Part shown: positions 5,256 to 6,421 of the stretch, piece after piece
Numbering within the stretch: the first letter of the stretch is position 1
How the letters are laid out: every line of letters starts with the position of its first letter
Origin: Gammaproteobacteria bacterium
GTDB lineage: Bacteria > Pseudomonadota > Gammaproteobacteria > Pseudomonadales > UBA3067
DNA: 6,421 nt
Assembly: GCA_002402085.1 (NCBI GenBank)
Contig: NVVB01000003.1
Location: 86,547 to 92,967 of the forward strand
Direction: 5' to 3'
Made by a program: the position numbers and the translations under genes
The notes under the pieces: generated by a model
Told to the model about the DNA's origin: nothing
Database searches by the model: none
What the model saw: only the letters and a program-made list of their open reading frames with translations

Positions 5256-6421
5256 GTGTTAATGTCCACTAAGTGGGTTTCAAGGCGTGTTTGATTCAGT
5301 ACCGGCAGACCTTGTAGGCACTGGATTTCATTAACGGACAAGCCTAGATTTTGTAGGCTTTGGCTTAGTTGATCAAGATGATGTTGGAAGGCTGGCATGC
5401 TGGCAGCTTGCTCGACCCATACGGTGGTGCTTGCGTTGGTTTGCGATAAGGTTAATTGAATATGGATAAGTCCAAGTTCTTCAAAATCAAAGCGTAGATT
5501 TATTTGCCATTGTCGTTCTTGATCTTTTTGATCCGAGTTTTGTCCCGCTTTATCTTCAAGCGTCAGCTGCACTATGTCTATGTGGCCGTCTTTCCAAATG
5601 ACCGGTAACTCGGTTTGTAATGTTTGTGTGCTTGCAGGGTCATTTAAGGTCGCTTGACCTAGATTAATGAGTGATTGCAGTTGATTAAGTTGAATTCGAG
5701 CCAGGCCATTATTACTTTGTCTGAGCAACGTCTCTATGACTTCGTCAAGCGTATTGGCAACCGCTGACTGCGCAACGGCGGCCAATGTATTGTTGGTTTG
5801 ACGTGAGGCGTTGTTGACAAAGAAGTGCGAGTGTTCAGGTGAGTTGCCGAATGACGTCTGGGTGTTCTGGGCCGTTGATGCAAAGGGGTTTGGCTTTTTC
5901 CCTGGATTATTGGCGCTAGTGCTCCGGGTGGTTTGTTCTGTGTGGGACGAAGGCGTTAGCAGCGGGTTTGAGGCGCCGACGGCCTTTGCTGTATTCAATG
6001 GGTTAAGCGGCAGTGGCGTGGCGATAGCGGTGCGTTTTGCCTCTGTGGGTGCTGCGTTCGATTTTTGGTTTTGTTCGAGTGCGGAGGATTGTTGATCTGG
6101 CTTTTTGGGGGGTGAGTCTGGATTAATCGCGCGAGTGCTGGGCTGGGTTTCGAGCCGGGGCGGTGTCTGCGCTTTCTCTTGATTTGAGCTTGATAGGGTT
6201 GTTTGTAGTGCTTTTATGTTCTGCTGTATGCGGTGTAGTTGCGCTTTTAAGTCTGCGTCCAGTGTGGCGCTTACGGAAGCGGGGCTTTTGGCCGATTGAT
6301 GAGTAGATGAGGGGGCGGTCAATTGTTGAAGGTTCTGTTTGAGCTGGCTGAGTGTGGATTTTAGTGTGGGGCTTTGGTGGGTTTTAGGGGCTTGCTGGCG
6401 CGCGCTTGTCTCGGATTGCGA
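5252..6421 (-). CDS. FliK-like flagellar hook-length control protein (5' partial)
   Basis: The frame stays open to the right edge, giving 389 visible residues; TTG 6322 is merely internal, because coding of the same Gln/Ser/Thr-rich character continues upstream (SARQQAPKTHQSPTLKSTLSQLKQNL). The N-terminal two thirds are low complexity, rich in Gln, Asn, Ser, Thr and Pro, as in FliK molecular-ruler regions. A helical stretch (TLDEVIETLLRQSNNGLARIQ) precedes the C-terminal Flg_hook-type domain over roughly the last 115 residues: QWQINLRFDFEELGLIHIQL, then TTVWVEQ, then a helix HHLDQLSQSLQNLGLSVNEI and an ending with QGLPV. FliK measures hook length and contacts FlhB to switch export specificity. 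Next to the small FlhB-like gene this is probably a FliK paralogue rather than the main hook-length regulator, which normally sits in the fliE-fliR region. Family call good, paralogue status inferred. Confidence 0.82.
   Translation of the reverse strand, partial: SQSETSARQQAPKTHQSPTLKSTLSQLKQNLQQLTAPSSTHQSAKSPASVSATLDADLKAQLHRIQQNIKALQTTLSSSNQEKAQTPPRLETQPSTRAINPDSPPKKPDQQSSALEQNQKSNAAPTEAKRTAIATPLPLNPLNTAKAVGASNPLLTPSSHTEQTTRSTSANNPGKKPNPFASTAQNTQTSFGNSPEHSHFFVNNASRQTNNTLAAVAQSAVANTLDEVIETLLRQSNNGLARIQLNQLQSLINLGQATLNDPASTQTLQTELPVIWKDGHIDIVQLTLEDKAGQNSDQKDQERQWQINLRFDFEELGLIHIQLTLSQTNASTTVWVEQAASMPAFQHHLDQLSQSLQNLGLSVNEIQCLQGLPVLNQTRLETHLVDINT

Noticed and set aside
5811..6095. 94-codon plus-strand open frame opposite the FliK-like gene
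   Set aside because: Its Phe/Val/Gly-rich translation is the antisense of a low-complexity Gln/Asn/Thr coding region, with no family resemblance.

Overview
The window is a flagellar/chemotaxis locus of a polar-flagellated gammaproteobacterium. The order motD end, parA/parC, parP, cheW, DUF2802 matches the distal end of the large chemotaxis operon known from Pseudomonas, Marinobacter and Vibrio relatives. The moderate GC content and AT-rich spacers fit a marine gammaproteobacterium, perhaps of the Oceanospirillales type. No species can be named from the sequence alone.

Layout. Positions 1-267 carry the 3' end of an upstream gene, most likely the stator gene motD. A ParA-family ATPase (344-1144, TTG start) follows and overlaps by 8 bp a ParP-like protein (1137-2192) with a long acidic disordered N-terminus and a C-terminal CheW-like domain. 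After a 195-bp gap with a fair sigma70-like promoter comes canonical cheW (2388-2873). Next is a second, degenerate CheW paralogue that has lost the NLRG motif (3067-3570). After another ~200-bp spacer with a sigma54-like site comes a DUF2802 membrane protein (3767-4036). An in-frame TGA cuts it short, and its conserved C-terminal part is still readable in the same frame up to 4222. A membrane-anchored single-domain rhodanese follows (4347-4862). On the opposite strand, converging on it, are a FliK-like hook-length-control-type protein (6421-5252, running off the right edge) and a small FlhB C-terminal-domain homologue (5255-4926). These two overlap by 4 bp (ATGA).

How it works together. By family knowledge, ParC and ParP place chemoreceptor arrays at the cell pole and CheW couples receptors to CheA. 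ParP, CheW and the extra paralogue are three CheW-fold proteins in a row. The FliK-like/FlhB-like pair resembles the substrate-specificity switch of flagellar type III export but lacks the NPTH autocleavage motif.

The most unusual points are the stop codon inside DUF2802, the NLRG-less CheW duplicate, the rhodanese in a motility cluster, and the sigma54-like site before DUF2802. No RNA genes, insertion sequences or CRISPR arrays were seen.
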